This document shows positions 9,501-18,158 of a DNA stretch of 44,652 bases, in pieces. The DNA lies in the NCBI RefSeq assembly GCF_016908325.1, contig NZ_JAFBDR010000032.1, positions 1-44,652 on the forward strand, given 5' to 3'. The stretch is from Aquibacillus albus (GTDB lineage: Bacteria; Bacillota; Bacilli; Bacillales; Amphibacillaceae). The notes below the pieces were generated by a model. That model was not told where the DNA came from. It ran no database searches and saw only the letters and a list, made by a program, of their open reading frames with translations. Position numbers and translations under genes: made by a program. Each line of letters begins with the position of its first letter. The stretch's first letter is position 1.

Positions 9501-9562
9501 TATATATCTTTGAATTAGTTAGCAAGGTAGAAAACACTTGAGCCAAGTTAGGAGGGAAATAG

Positions 9563-10261
9563 ATGATTGGAAATCGACTTTTTACAGGAATAAATAATTT
9601 ATGCAAGTGGGTTTGCTATTTTTTTTATCTCAATGTTATGTGGATGTTGTGCACACTTCTTGGGGGTGTATTATTAGGAATTTCCCCTAGTACCGTAGCT
9701 TTATATACGATAGCTCGGAAAACAGCGATGGGCGAGGAAGATATTCCTGTTTTTAAAACATTCTGGAGGATATATAAAAAAGAGTTTCTTAAAGCAAATT
9801 TGTTAGGTTTAACATTAATTGCTTTTGCTGCAGTTTGGTATATGGATTTCATTTTCTTTCGTCAGTTGGAAGGAACATTTTATCGTATGATGGACTATTT
9901 TCTACTGTTGATTGGCATTTTATTTGTTATCGTAATTTCTTACATTTTTCCAGTATATGTTCATTATGAAATGAAATTTCTTAGTTATATGAAATATTCA
10001 ATTGCCTTTGGCTTTTTACATCCACTTCATTTTATTGCAATGATAATTACGACTATTTCTACCTATTATTTTTTCGCTTATTTTCAAGGATTTATCCTTA
10101 TTTTGGGTTTCAGTCTTAGTGCTCATCTAAATATGTGGCTAGCCTACCAATCTTTCCAAAAGATTGCTGAAAAACATCTTAAGTATGAGCAAAAAACAAG
10201 CTATAATAGTGTTAATAGGAAACCATTAGAAATGAGGGGTACATTTGTTACCAAAAGTTAA
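9563..10261 (+). CDS. YesL-like membrane protein (DUF624)
   Basis: An integral membrane protein of 232 residues with about five hydrophobic segments. The start MIGNRLFTGINNLCKWVCYF, the motif LGISPSTVALYTIARK near residues 40-55, and the FKTFWRIYKKEF loop are typical of the DUF624/YesL family. In B. subtilis yesL lies next to yesMN and yesOPQ, and related genes accompany many CUT1 importers with YesM/YesN regulators. This neighbourhood repeats that pattern. Its molecular role is unknown; assistance to the transporter or the sensor is a guess. GGAGGG precedes the ATG. It overlaps the next gene by 17 bases, so the two are translationally coupled. Confidence 0.82.
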   Translation: MIGNRLFTGINNLCKWVCYFFYLNVMWMLCTLLGGVLLGISPSTVALYTIARKTAMGEEDIPVFKTFWRIYKKEFLKANLLGLTLIAFAAVWYMDFIFFRQLEGTFYRMMDYFLLLIGILFVIVISYIFPVYVHYEMKFLSYMKYSIAFGFLHPLHFIAMIITTISTYYFFAYFQGFILILGFSLSAHLNMWLAYQSFQKIAEKHLKYEQKTSYNSVNRKPLEMRGTFVTKS

Positions 10262-11219
10262 TCTTGTACTTGAAAAGGCGATGCCGCTTCTTACTCCTTT
10301 AATAGTTGCTTTAGGTATAACGGTTTTATCAGGAGCAAGTGGCTTTTCCAATTGGATACCGTGGATTTTTGCTTTTATTAGTTTTTCAAGTTGTTTGGCA
10401 TTTAATTTACTTGATGTCAAAATGGCATTTTCCAAACCACTTCCGCTTATTAGTTGCATGATTATTTTACAAGTGGTTATGCCTGCGCTCGCTTATGTTG
10501 TAGGTATTCTTTTTTTGCACGGAGATATCTATACGATTACAGGAGTGGTTCTCACTTTCATTATTCCAACTGGAGTAGTTACTTTGATGTGGGTATCTAT
10601 TTACGGTGGCAATGTTGGATTATCAGTTGTTATTGTTTTAACCAATACGTTACTTTCACCAATTATCGTTCCTTTCGTCCTATACTTGTTTGTTGGTACA
10701 AAGGTATCGATTGACATTTTAGGGCTTTTTAATGGACTTTTGTGGATGGTCGCTATTCCTTCTGTATTGGGAATGACCGTTAACCGTATGACAGATGGAA
10801 AGTCAAAAAGGTTAGGGAAGACGTTGGCTCCGTTTACGAAAATTTGTGTGATGATTGTTATCCTTATTAATAGTGCAGTTGTTTCACCCTATTTTGAAAG
10901 AATAGATGCAAATTTGATTTACACATTTTTAATCGTGTTATCCTTGGCGTGTATGGGGTACTTAATTGGTTTTTTTACTGCTATTGGGTTCAACTGGAAC
11001 AAGGATTATGTCATTAGTTTAATGTATAATAGTGGCATGAGAAATACAGGTGTAGGCGCAGCCTTGGCCGTGACTTATTTTCCATCAGCAACGGTGTTAC
11101 CAGTCGTCCTTGCGATTGTGTTTCAACAATTTCTCGCTTCTGTTGCAGGTCAGATATCTGTGAAGTACTTTGAAAAAAACGTAAATCTATGGAACAATAT
11201 TATTAGAAAACTTGGCTAG
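10245..11219 (+). CDS. BASS-family (bile acid:Na+ symporter-like) carrier
   Basis: A 324-residue membrane protein with about nine or ten hydrophobic segments. The motifs IPTGVVTLMWVSIYGGNVGLS near residue 105 and YNSGMRNTGVGAALA near residue 262 are characteristic of the BASS superfamily (YocS/PanS-like), whose known substrates are organic anions such as bile acids, pantoate and 2-keto acids. In this locus it may carry the sugar acid, or a keto-acid intermediate or product. The TTG start at 10245 follows GAGGGG and lies inside the end of the YesL gene. Direction and substrate are inference. Confidence 0.82.
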   Translation: MLPKVNLVLEKAMPLLTPLIVALGITVLSGASGFSNWIPWIFAFISFSSCLAFNLLDVKMAFSKPLPLISCMIILQVVMPALAYVVGILFLHGDIYTITGVVLTFIIPTGVVTLMWVSIYGGNVGLSVVIVLTNTLLSPIIVPFVLYLFVGTKVSIDILGLFNGLLWMVAIPSVLGMTVNRMTDGKSKRLGKTLAPFTKICVMIVILINSAVVSPYFERIDANLIYTFLIVLSLACMGYLIGFFTAIGFNWNKDYVISLMYNSGMRNTGVGAALAVTYFPSATVLPVVLAIVFQQFLASVAGQISVKYFEKNVNLWNNIIRKLG

Positions 11220-11237
11220 CGCCAAGCTTTTTGGCGC
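11219..11237 (+). other. Stable hairpin at the stop codon of the BASS gene
   Basis: GCGCCAA-GCTTT-TTGGCGC forms a 7-bp perfect stem overlapping the TAG. No T-run follows, so termination is doubtful. Confidence 0.5.
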
Positions 11238-11344
11238 AGGTGGTTGCCAAGTTGCACTTATACAGGATGGAACCTTTTTATAAATGCTTCCTTCTTCACC
11301 TCCAGTTACCCTTCACTCGATGGGAGTTCGATCCTCGTTTAATT

Positions 11345-11426
11345 TTGATGCGCTTTCATTCATTTTTTATAGTTAAGGAATTCTGTAATCTTTTAATCTA
11401 TCTAAACAAGCAATTTATGGTATAAT
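11345..11426 (+). promoter_or_regulatory. Extended -10 promoter for the two-component genes, with an upstream cre-like site
   Basis: TGGTATAAT at 11418-11426 is an extended -10 element; the -35 region is weak. At 11345-11358 the minus strand reads TGAAAGCGCATCAA, one mismatch from the cre pattern, about 80 bases upstream of the expected start point. The promoter is likely, the cre site tentative. Confidence 0.5.
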
Positions 11427-11486
11427 AACAATTAATAAATCATGATATGTCTCAACAGAATCAGGGAACTAGCTGGGGGGATAGGT

Positions 11487-13277
11487 TTGAATAAAGCGAC
11501 AAGCGTAATTAGAAACAGGAAAGATTCCCTCATCCAAATAATGAAAGCGCTTCACCCAACAAATATCTTTAATCAATTCACCGTTATCCGGAACAAAATA
11601 TTTTCTTTAACCTTTTTGTTGTTATTTATTTTTGGAATTATGGGGATTTTTATTTTTAAATTACTTTCTTTTATTTATGAAGAGAAAATTTACGATGAGT
11701 CTGCAGAAAATTTAAAACTTTCTTCTCACGTCCTTGATGAAGAACTGCAGCGAATTGAAAATCTTTCATTCCAAATGGCTACAGATGATTTTGTTCAAAA
11801 TAGTTTAGAAGGTTTAAGCACAGGTCCGTTGAATTTTCAAGTTTATCGGATACAGGCTGAATTGATTGAGAGGATGACAATGCTTTCTAATCAGGAACCC
11901 TATATTTATTCTATTTTAATGGTGGACACTAATGGTCGATCTATTGAAGTAGGTCGTGGTTCTGGGCAAAGAATAAATATTAATAAGCAGGTTGAAAGAA
12001 TTAAACAAGCAAAGGGAGGGAATGTTTGGATAGATTCTGAAGAGCAAAATTATTTGCTTTCAGCACGAGAAATTAAACAAAAGAAAGGATTAACACTGGA
12101 ACATCTTGGTTACATAATTATCACGATACGTATGGATAGCTTCATAGATTCAGCATTAAACTATTTATCTAACAATAATTTTATTATTACAATGGATGAT
12201 GACTTTATATACACGGGGCATTTTATGCCTTACGAGGTTGATAGGTTATTAAACATGGGAATGAATCAGTCATATGAGATTCATCCAGTTGGAGGGGAAG
12301 AATTTTTCGTAACGCAACAAAAGTCTGATTTTTCAAATATTACATATTACAATATGCGTCCATTTAAAGATGTCGTTAGTACAAAGCAGTTAATTACCAA
12401 ATTAATGATAGGTTATTTTATCTTGATGTTGGCTTTAACGATATTTTTAAGTCGTAAATCAGCATATGCTATTTCTAAACCCATTGAGCAATTAACGAAA
12501 AAGATGAAACAGGTTCAAAATGGGAACTTTACTCCGATCAATCACAAGGAAGAACCATATCTAAAAGATGAAATCGGAGATCTACAGCAGAATTTTCATA
12601 TCATGCTTGATAAAATTAATGATCTAATTAAAGAAAACTATACAAAACAATTGCTGATTAAAGAGACGGAGTATAAGGCGCTTCAATCACAAATAAACCC
12701 GCATTTTCTATATAATACACTTGATTCGATCAATTGGTTAGCTAAGTTAAATAATCAAAAAAAGATAGCCGAAATGGTAGAGGCATTAGGAAACATGTTA
12801 AGGAATATCATTAGTAAAAAAGCTCCTCTTGTTACCATTAAAGAAGAATTAGAAATAATAGAACATTATATCACGATTCAGAAGTACCGGTATGGGGAGC
12901 GGCTGTCCTTTAGGTTGGATTATGATCAAGATATTGAAACGTCCAGCATTCCTAAACTCACCATCCAGCCGCTTGTGGAAAATTCCATTCAACATGGTCT
13001 TGAAGAAATGATATCAAAATGCAATATTTTTGTTCGGATTGCTTTAAAAGACGAATTGCTTCATATCGTTGTTTTGGATAATGGCCCAGGTATGGATGAT
13101 GAAACAATTAATCATATTTATGACGGGAAAATCAAACCAAAAGGATCTGGTATAGGCCTATATAATATAAAAGAAAGAATCCAATTAATGTTTGGTGAAG
13201 AATATGGAGTTGAGGTTAGTAGCGAAAAAGGAAAGGGAACTAAAGTGAAAATCGTCTTACCTTTTGTGAAGGGATGA
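11487..13277 (+). CDS. YesM/LytS-type sensor histidine kinase
   Basis: A membrane kinase of about 596 residues that should sense a ligand outside the cell and phosphorylate the next protein. Order of parts: first membrane segment (SLTFLLLFIFGIMGIFIF), an extracellular Cache-like sensor of about 280 residues, a second membrane segment (LMIGYFILMLALTIFL), a HAMP linker, then a His_kinase domain with His406 in NPHFLYNTLDS. The ATPase shows the N box (PLVENSIQHGLE), the DNGPGMD motif and GSGIGLYNIKERI. The kinase type is the one paired with YesN regulators at sugar importers. The TTG at 11487 after GGGGGG is my choice; an ATG at 11442 lacks a ribosome binding site. Confidence 0.9.
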   Translation: MNKATSVIRNRKDSLIQIMKALHPTNIFNQFTVIRNKIFSLTFLLLFIFGIMGIFIFKLLSFIYEEKIYDESAENLKLSSHVLDEELQRIENLSFQMATDDFVQNSLEGLSTGPLNFQVYRIQAELIERMTMLSNQEPYIYSILMVDTNGRSIEVGRGSGQRININKQVERIKQAKGGNVWIDSEEQNYLLSAREIKQKKGLTLEHLGYIIITIRMDSFIDSALNYLSNNNFIITMDDDFIYTGHFMPYEVDRLLNMGMNQSYEIHPVGGEEFFVTQQKSDFSNITYYNMRPFKDVVSTKQLITKLMIGYFILMLALTIFLSRKSAYAISKPIEQLTKKMKQVQNGNFTPINHKEEPYLKDEIGDLQQNFHIMLDKINDLIKENYTKQLLIKETEYKALQSQINPHFLYNTLDSINWLAKLNNQKKIAEMVEALGNMLRNIISKKAPLVTIKEELEIIEHYITIQKYRYGERLSFRLDYDQDIETSSIPKLTIQPLVENSIQHGLEEMISKCNIFVRIALKDELLHIVVLDNGPGMDDETINHIYDGKIKPKGSGIGLYNIKERIQLMFGEEYGVEVSSEKGKGTKVKIVLPFVKG

Positions 13278-13282
13278 GATAG

Positions 13283-14839
13283 ATGTATAAGGTAATGTTT
13301 GTTGATGATGAAATTAATTTATTAGAAACCATCGCAAAGCTCGTGGATTGGGAAAGTTGTGGCACTTGTTTAAAATATAAAGCGACAAACGGGCAAATGG
13401 CATTTGAATTAATAAAAAGGAATCCTCCAGATATTGTTATTACGGATATAAAAATGCCTGGGATGAATGGGATTAAGTTAATCGAAAATGTTCATTATCT
13501 CTTTCCTGATGTTAAATTTATTGTACTTTCAGGTTATGATGAATTTGAATTTGCACAAACTGCAATGGAGTATGGTGTGAAACATTATTTATTAAAACCT
13601 AGTAATGAAAAAAAGATTCAGAATGCTTTAAAAAACGTTGTTCAGGAAATAACAGAACTTAAAGAAAAGAAACATTTTTTAGAGGAACTGAATAACAATT
13701 TATCGCAAACCATTCCTAAAGCAAGAGAACAATTATTACGGGAGTTTGTGGCAACCAATAAATATGGAATGTTGGAATGGAATCATTATCAACAAGTGTT
13801 CGACCTCCCTCCTAGGACTAAAAAGTATCAACTAATTGTTGTGACGCTTGATGATAGTAATCAACTTCAGCAATTATTTTTCTTAAAAGATAGGATTACC
13901 AAAGAGTTGGCAGGGTTGGAGATACATGTTCTTTCCACAATCTTATCCGATCGTATCGTAATTTTAATTGAGAGTAGTAAGAATTTAAAGCAAATAGAAA
14001 TATTGAAAACGATTCAAGAAAAGTGTAAAGCTTCGAATAGGTTATCTTTTACAGCTGCTATAAGTAGTTTGGGACGAATTGAGGATTTGCATAAGCTCTA
14101 TAACGAAACCTTACACTATTTAAATAAGATTTTTTATCTCGGAAGTGGGAAGATAATTACTCCAGATGACTTTTATTCGGAAGAGGATCAAGCATCAGAT
14201 TTACAGTTTGATCATGAAGAGTTACTTTTTTACGTTAGAAGCGGAAACATGGAGGAGGTTCGTCGCTATCTTGACGAATTTTTCGATAAGGTAAAAGACA
14301 CGAAGTATGATGTGAATATGGTAAGAACTCATTGTATTCGATTATTTATGTCGTTAGCTAGATATACTAAAAAAGATGCCATGAACGATCTGTTATCAGA
14401 AGCTGCCTATTTTCAAGATTTTAATACACTTGATCAGATAGAATCTTTTTTAGTCAAAGTATTTCTTGATGTTACAGAGGAACATTATGATAATAAAAAG
14501 CAAACAAGACATACTTTAGTTCGTGAAATGAAAGAATATGCAAAAGTTAATTTGCATGAAGAGTCACTATCTATTTCCAAAATCGCGACGGAAGTATTAT
14601 ATATGAATTCAGATTACTTAGGAAAAGTTTTTAAGAAAGAAACTGGAGAAAATTTCTCTAATTATGTATTAAAGCTGAGAATGAGAAAAGCAATTGAAAT
14701 AATCGAATACACGGATGAAATAACGATTACGGAGGTTGCTAAAGAAGTAGGCTATGGTAGTAACCCGCGTTATTTTGGTCAGGTTTTTAAAAAATATACA
14801 GGTTTTACTCCGACAGAGTATAAAGCTATCGTTAGCTAA
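13283..14839 (+). CDS. YesN-type response regulator with AraC DNA-binding domain
   Basis: A 518-residue transcription factor. The receiver domain covers residues 1-125, with the acidic pair in FVDDE, phospho-acceptor Asp55 (ITDIKMPG) and Lys105 (LLKPS). A middle region of about 270 residues has no motif I recognise. The C-terminal 100 residues form the double helix-turn-helix of AraC proteins (SISKIATEVLYMNSDYLGKV, then ITEVAKEVGYGSNPRYFGQ). It starts 5 bases after the kinase stop, so the two are one unit. The expected targets are the importer and enzyme promoters at 2.5 and 6.0 kb; no operator was identified. Transcription ends without an obvious hairpin before the riboswitch promoter. Confidence 0.92.
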   Translation: MYKVMFVDDEINLLETIAKLVDWESCGTCLKYKATNGQMAFELIKRNPPDIVITDIKMPGMNGIKLIENVHYLFPDVKFIVLSGYDEFEFAQTAMEYGVKHYLLKPSNEKKIQNALKNVVQEITELKEKKHFLEELNNNLSQTIPKAREQLLREFVATNKYGMLEWNHYQQVFDLPPRTKKYQLIVVTLDDSNQLQQLFFLKDRITKELAGLEIHVLSTILSDRIVILIESSKNLKQIEILKTIQEKCKASNRLSFTAAISSLGRIEDLHKLYNETLHYLNKIFYLGSGKIITPDDFYSEEDQASDLQFDHEELLFYVRSGNMEEVRRYLDEFFDKVKDTKYDVNMVRTHCIRLFMSLARYTKKDAMNDLLSEAAYFQDFNTLDQIESFLVKVFLDVTEEHYDNKKQTRHTLVREMKEYAKVNLHEESLSISKIATEVLYMNSDYLGKVFKKETGENFSNYVLKLRMRKAIEIIEYTDEITITEVAKEVGYGSNPRYFGQVFKKYTGFTPTEYKAIVS

Positions 14840-14885
14840 TTGGTTTTAATTACTAATTTCGCATGAATCTTAATAAAAATAATGA

Positions 14886-14914
14886 TTGACAGATGCATCA
14901 AGTTTATATATTAT
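14886..14914 (+). promoter_or_regulatory. SigA promoter of the riboswitch-TerC transcript
   Basis: TTGACA (14886-14891) and TATTAT (14909-14914) are separated by 17 bp. The start point would lie about 20 bases before the aptamer. Confidence 0.8.
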
Positions 14915-14936
14915 TAAATCAAATAGTTGAATCGTT

Positions 14937-15055
14937 CTCCTAAAGGGGAGTAGCTTTTACAACAAAGTCGTCATTTCGGAGTATAGTACTCTCGGCTTTG
15001 TTGGCAACATGTTTGTTGTTAGCAAGACCTTTACCTAAGGGTAAGGGTCTTTTTA
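14937..15055 (+). promoter_or_regulatory. yybP-ykoY (Mn2+) riboswitch with expression platform
   Basis: The 5' signature AAAGGGGAGTAGC (14942-14954) and the 3' signature GCAAGACCTTTACC (15022-15035) are those of the yybP-ykoY aptamer (Rfam RF00080), which binds Mn2+ and switches genes on. P1 is formed by AAAGG at the 5' end and CCTTT at the 3' end. A central arm pairs around ACAACAAAG...CTTTGTTG. The 3' strand can instead join a terminator: GACCTTTACC (15026-15035) with GGTAAGGGTC (15040-15049), then TTTTT. Ligand binding would favour P1 and readthrough into the TerC gene, the usual partner of this riboswitch. Confidence 0.93.
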
Positions 15056-15060
15056 TGTTA

Positions 15061-15100
15061 AAAAGCCTTTACCAATCATTGGTAAAGGCTTTTTTATTTT
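15061..15100 (+). terminator. Second, strong terminator after the riboswitch
   Basis: AAAAGCCTTTACCA pairs perfectly with TGGTAAAGGCTTTT and is followed by more T residues. It repeats the CCTTTACC / GGTAAAGG sequences of the aptamer 3' strand, so the aptamer could also pair with it. The following stretch to 15322 shows only the TerC leader and ribosome binding site. Confidence 0.88.
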
Positions 15101-15322
15101 CCTTTTTGAACAACTCGAATAATTGGGGGGAGTGACAATGGGTTGATAGGTATCAATTGATTTTATTGATATCATGTTTCAGTTTAACAGGATGATTTCA
15201 CTATTTTTCACATGGTTTCAATTGAAACGGAAAGGATAACAAGGAATACTTTTTTAGGTTTTTGTTTTAAATGCGGATTTTTACGATAAAAAAGACATGA
15301 AATTAGGGAGGATTTATATAAA

Positions 15323-16096
15323 TTGGACTTTTCAATATTATTCGAATACACATGGGTACTATTACTATTAATTGCACTTGAGGGACTTTTAGCTGCCGAT
15401 AACGCATTAGTATTAGCAATTATGGTAAAGCACCTTCCGGAAGAACAAAGAAAGAAAGCATTATTCTACGGTCTAACAGGTGCATTTATTTTTCGATTCG
15501 CTTCTTTATTCGTGATTTCGTTTTTAGTAGATGTATGGCAGGTGCAAGCAATCGGTGCTGCTTATCTGTTATTTATTGCTGTTAATCATATGATTCGAAA
15601 ATTTGTTGTGAATAAAGGTACAAACAAAGAAAAGGAAGAAAAAGAAAAAAAGAAAGCAGGATTTTGGGGCACAGTATTTAAGGTAGAGCTTGCTGATATT
15701 GCTTTTGCTGTTGATTCCATTTTAGCAGCAGTTGCACTTGCGGTTACACTTCCGAATACAAACCTTCCGCAAATTGGAGGCCTTGACGGAGGAAAGTTCA
15801 TGGTAATATTTGCGGGTGGTTTGATTGGTTTAATAATCATGCGTTTTGCAGCTAATGTTTTTGTTAAATTGTTGCATTCAAGACCTGGTTTAGAAGTAGC
15901 GGCTTTTCTAATTGTTGGCTGGGTTGGTGTAAAATTAACCGTTTATACGTTATCACATCCGGAGCTAGGAATTTTACCTTATGGGTTTGCAAAATCACCA
16001 GAATGGAAGATTACGTTCTATGTTGTTCTTATTTTAATTGCACTTGGTGGATGGTTTCTGTCAAAGGATAAAAAAGAAGAACATCAAACAGTATAA
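15323..16096 (+). CDS. TerC-family membrane protein (YkoY-like), probable Mn2+ exporter
   Basis: A polytopic protein of 257 residues with about seven to eight membrane segments. Typical TerC features are LLIALEGLLAADNALVLAIM near residue 12 and the second acidic segment ELADIAFAVDSILAA near residue 120, whose Asp/Glu residues are thought to contact metal. A basic loop rich in Lys/Glu (residues 93-112) lies in the cytoplasm. B. subtilis YkoY and MeeF/MeeY of this family export Mn2+ or metallate exported enzymes. The Mn2+ riboswitch upstream supports the same role here. The TTG start follows AGGGAGGA by 10 bases. The leader from the second terminator to the start is about 220 bases. Confidence 0.9.
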   Translation: MDFSILFEYTWVLLLLIALEGLLAADNALVLAIMVKHLPEEQRKKALFYGLTGAFIFRFASLFVISFLVDVWQVQAIGAAYLLFIAVNHMIRKFVVNKGTNKEKEEKEKKKAGFWGTVFKVELADIAFAVDSILAAVALAVTLPNTNLPQIGGLDGGKFMVIFAGGLIGLIIMRFAANVFVKLLHSRPGLEVAAFLIVGWVGVKLTVYTLSHPELGILPYGFAKSPEWKITFYVVLILIALGGWFLSKDKKEEHQTV

Positions 16097-16109
16097 ATTT
16101 TCGTTATTA

Positions 16110-16147
16110 AAAAAAGGCTTGAAGGAATCCCTTCAAGCCTTTTTTCC
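16110..16147 (+). terminator. Intrinsic terminator of the TerC gene
   Basis: AAAAAAGGCTTGAAGG pairs with CCTTCAAGCCTTTTTT across a four-base loop. Confidence 0.92.
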
Positions 16148-16222
16148 ATACTTTTGTTTTGTTTTCGTTTTGCTAAATAGTAGAAAGAATTTGATTCACG
16201 TTGCTTTTATCTGACAAATAAA

Positions 16223-16380
16223 TTGACCATATTGCTTGAAAGCGGTATCTTTATAGTAATGAAAAAAATGGAAACTAATGGTGATTTTTCTCCACTATCA
16301 ATCTAACAGATGTCCTGGCGTCATGTACTTATGAGTTTCGTCGTGTTAATCCCAACTCAACTGAAATATTAAGTTGGGAT
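16223..16380 (+). promoter_or_regulatory. Control region of the export cassette: possible promoter and a 9-bp inverted repeat
   Basis: The 16148-16440 interval has no gene. TTGACC (16223-16228) and TATCTT (16246-16251) are 17 bp apart, a modest SigA match. At 16349-16380 ATCCCAACT and AGTTGGGAT form an inverted repeat with a 14-base loop and no T-run. It could be an operator or a leader hairpin, possibly an envelope-stress sensor target. The assignment is tentative. Confidence 0.4.
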
Positions 16381-16440
16381 GTTATGGGCATTATATCGGT
16401 TTAAAAGGATAGTTGGTGATTTGGGGAAGGGGGATTTTAA

Positions 16441-17139
16441 TTGGAAAATATTGTTCAAGCAGAAAATGTAGAAAGAGTTTATGGACATGGAAAACAGGCT
16501 GTAAAAGCATTAAAAAGTATTCATTTGTCCGTTCAAAAGCACCAGTTAGTCACATTAAAGGGTAGATCTGGCTCAGGAAAAACAACATTATTAAATATAA
16601 TAGGAGCTTTAGATAGGCCTACAAATGGAAGCGTTATCATGGACGACCTAAACATTAGCAACCTCTCCGAAAGGGATCGTGTTCAACTTCGGAGAGATAA
16701 GATTGGATTTGTGTTTCAATCTTTTGGATTGGTTCCGTTAATGACTGTTGAAGAGAATATTGAAATGGGATTAAGAATTGCTGGGGTAGAAAGAACAGAA
16801 TGGGAAAAACGTGTCAGTAATGCAATTGATTTGGTTCAATTAACGAAACGCGCCAAGCATCGTCCTTATGAATTATCTGGTGGGGAACAACAAAGATGTG
16901 CCATTGCACGTGCTATTGCAACACGACCAAAGCTTATTTTAGCTGATGAACCTACTGGGGAATTAGATACAAAAACAGCCTTTCATATTATGAGGATTTT
17001 TCGAGAGCTTGTGCAAACAAAACAAACAACGATTATCATGACAACACATGATCCGGCGATAATGGAGCTGGTTGATCATGTTTATGCTTTGGAGGATGGG
17101 GAGATTGTTGATGAAAAAAATACGATTCGTGTTAACTAA
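16441..17139 (+). CDS. ABC transporter ATPase, MacB/LolD type (first of two)
   Basis: A 232-residue nucleotide-binding subunit. Walker A is GRSGSGKTT near residue 42, the signature is LSGGEQQRC near 142, and Walker B is LILADEPTGELD near 162, followed by the His switch MTTHDP. Such ATPases drive FtsX/MacB-type membrane proteins that move lipids, peptides or drugs outward or act as sensors. The TTG at 16441 follows a purine-rich AAGGGGGA site. It overlaps the adaptor gene by 29 bases, indicating translational coupling. It differs from the second ATPase of this cassette in that it ends right after the ABC fold. Confidence 0.9.
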   Translation: MENIVQAENVERVYGHGKQAVKALKSIHLSVQKHQLVTLKGRSGSGKTTLLNIIGALDRPTNGSVIMDDLNISNLSERDRVQLRRDKIGFVFQSFGLVPLMTVEENIEMGLRIAGVERTEWEKRVSNAIDLVQLTKRAKHRPYELSGGEQQRCAIARAIATRPKLILADEPTGELDTKTAFHIMRIFRELVQTKQTTIIMTTHDPAIMELVDHVYALEDGEIVDEKNTIRVN

Positions 17140-18142
17140 AGGAAGTTTTATCGTGTTTCTTTGTATGGCGCTATCTTCTTTAGCGGCATGCTCGTTATTA
17201 CCAAAGGAGGAAGAAACGTTAGCTCCACCGCTCGTTGAACCAACTGAAATTGAATATGAAACAGAGGAAGCGACTATAAAAACAATTGTAAAGGAAGTGG
17301 ATGGGGTAGGAAATCTGGTTCCTTCTGATCAAGAAAATTTATTTTTTACTGAATCTGGTGGAAGACTGGAAGCGATCCATGTTAATGCTGGAGATCAGGT
17401 TGAACAAGGTCAGGTGTTAGCTGAAATCGATACAGGTAACTTATCTTTTTCCATTAGTCAAGCAGAAATTGATTTAGAGAAAGCAAAATTGCATTTAGCA
17501 CAGCTTCAAGAACAAGAAGCAGATTCATACGCGATTGAAATTGCTAAGCTTGATATCCAATCCGTAGAGCTTCGTTTAAACCAAATGAAGGAAGAACAAA
17601 GGAATGCTAAAATTATTTCTCCTGTAAATGGGTTTGTTACGTTTGTAACAGATAAAGAAGCTGGTGACACCATAGAGGCATATGAAGATTTAATTCAGGT
17701 TGCAGATCCACAAAATCTTCAAATCATTTACACGGCTACGAGTCCACAAGACTTGAAGGAAGTGAATGTGGGAATGCCAGTATCTATTGATTTATCCGGG
17801 CAGGATTTACAAGGTGAAGTAGTTCAAACACCAAGTGATGTTCCTATGGAAGTGATTGAAAAAAATGATATTTATCAACGAAGTATTCTTGTTCGAGTTG
17901 ATGAAATTCCTGAAAATGTGGAAGCTGGGGATGTTGCAAATATTGTAGTTGTGTTACAGGAAAAAGAAAATGCGCTTACTATTCCAAGAGGCGCGTTACG
18001 TACATCTTTTGGTCGGGAGTATGTCCAAGTATTAACAGACGAATCCAAGCGAGAAGTCGATGTTGAAAAAGGGATTGTGACTTCAACAGAAATCGAGGTA
18101 CTAAAGGGATTAGAAGAAGGAGATCAAGTTATTTTAAAGTAG
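17111..18142 (+). CDS. Lipoprotein membrane-fusion (HlyD/MacA-like) adaptor
   Basis: A periplasmic-adaptor-type protein of 343 residues anchored by lipid in a Gram-positive. The signal peptide ends in SSLAACS, making Cys27 the lipidated residue. Domains in order: a split biotinyl-lipoyl-like hammerhead (GGRLEAIHVNAGDQVEQGQV), a short alpha-helical hairpin (residues about 110-160), its return strand (AKIISPVNGFV), a beta-barrel region and a membrane-proximal domain ending in EVLKGLEEGDQVILK. The ATG at 17111 gives a proper signal peptide and lies 8 bases after GGATGGGGAG. It is the expected partner of the FtsX-like permease 16 bases downstream. Confidence 0.9.
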   Translation: MKKIRFVLTKGSFIVFLCMALSSLAACSLLPKEEETLAPPLVEPTEIEYETEEATIKTIVKEVDGVGNLVPSDQENLFFTESGGRLEAIHVNAGDQVEQGQVLAEIDTGNLSFSISQAEIDLEKAKLHLAQLQEQEADSYAIEIAKLDIQSVELRLNQMKEEQRNAKIISPVNGFVTFVTDKEAGDTIEAYEDLIQVADPQNLQIIYTATSPQDLKEVNVGMPVSIDLSGQDLQGEVVQTPSDVPMEVIEKNDIYQRSILVRVDEIPENVEAGDVANIVVVLQEKENALTIPRGALRTSFGREYVQVLTDESKREVDVEKGIVTSTEIEVLKGLEEGDQVILK

Positions 18143-18158
18143 GGGGATCGGGAAAGCT

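Noticed and set aside
11231-11425. 64-codon + strand frame between the BASS and kinase genes
   Set aside because: It has no ribosome binding site, overlaps the kinase promoter and has no coding-like features.
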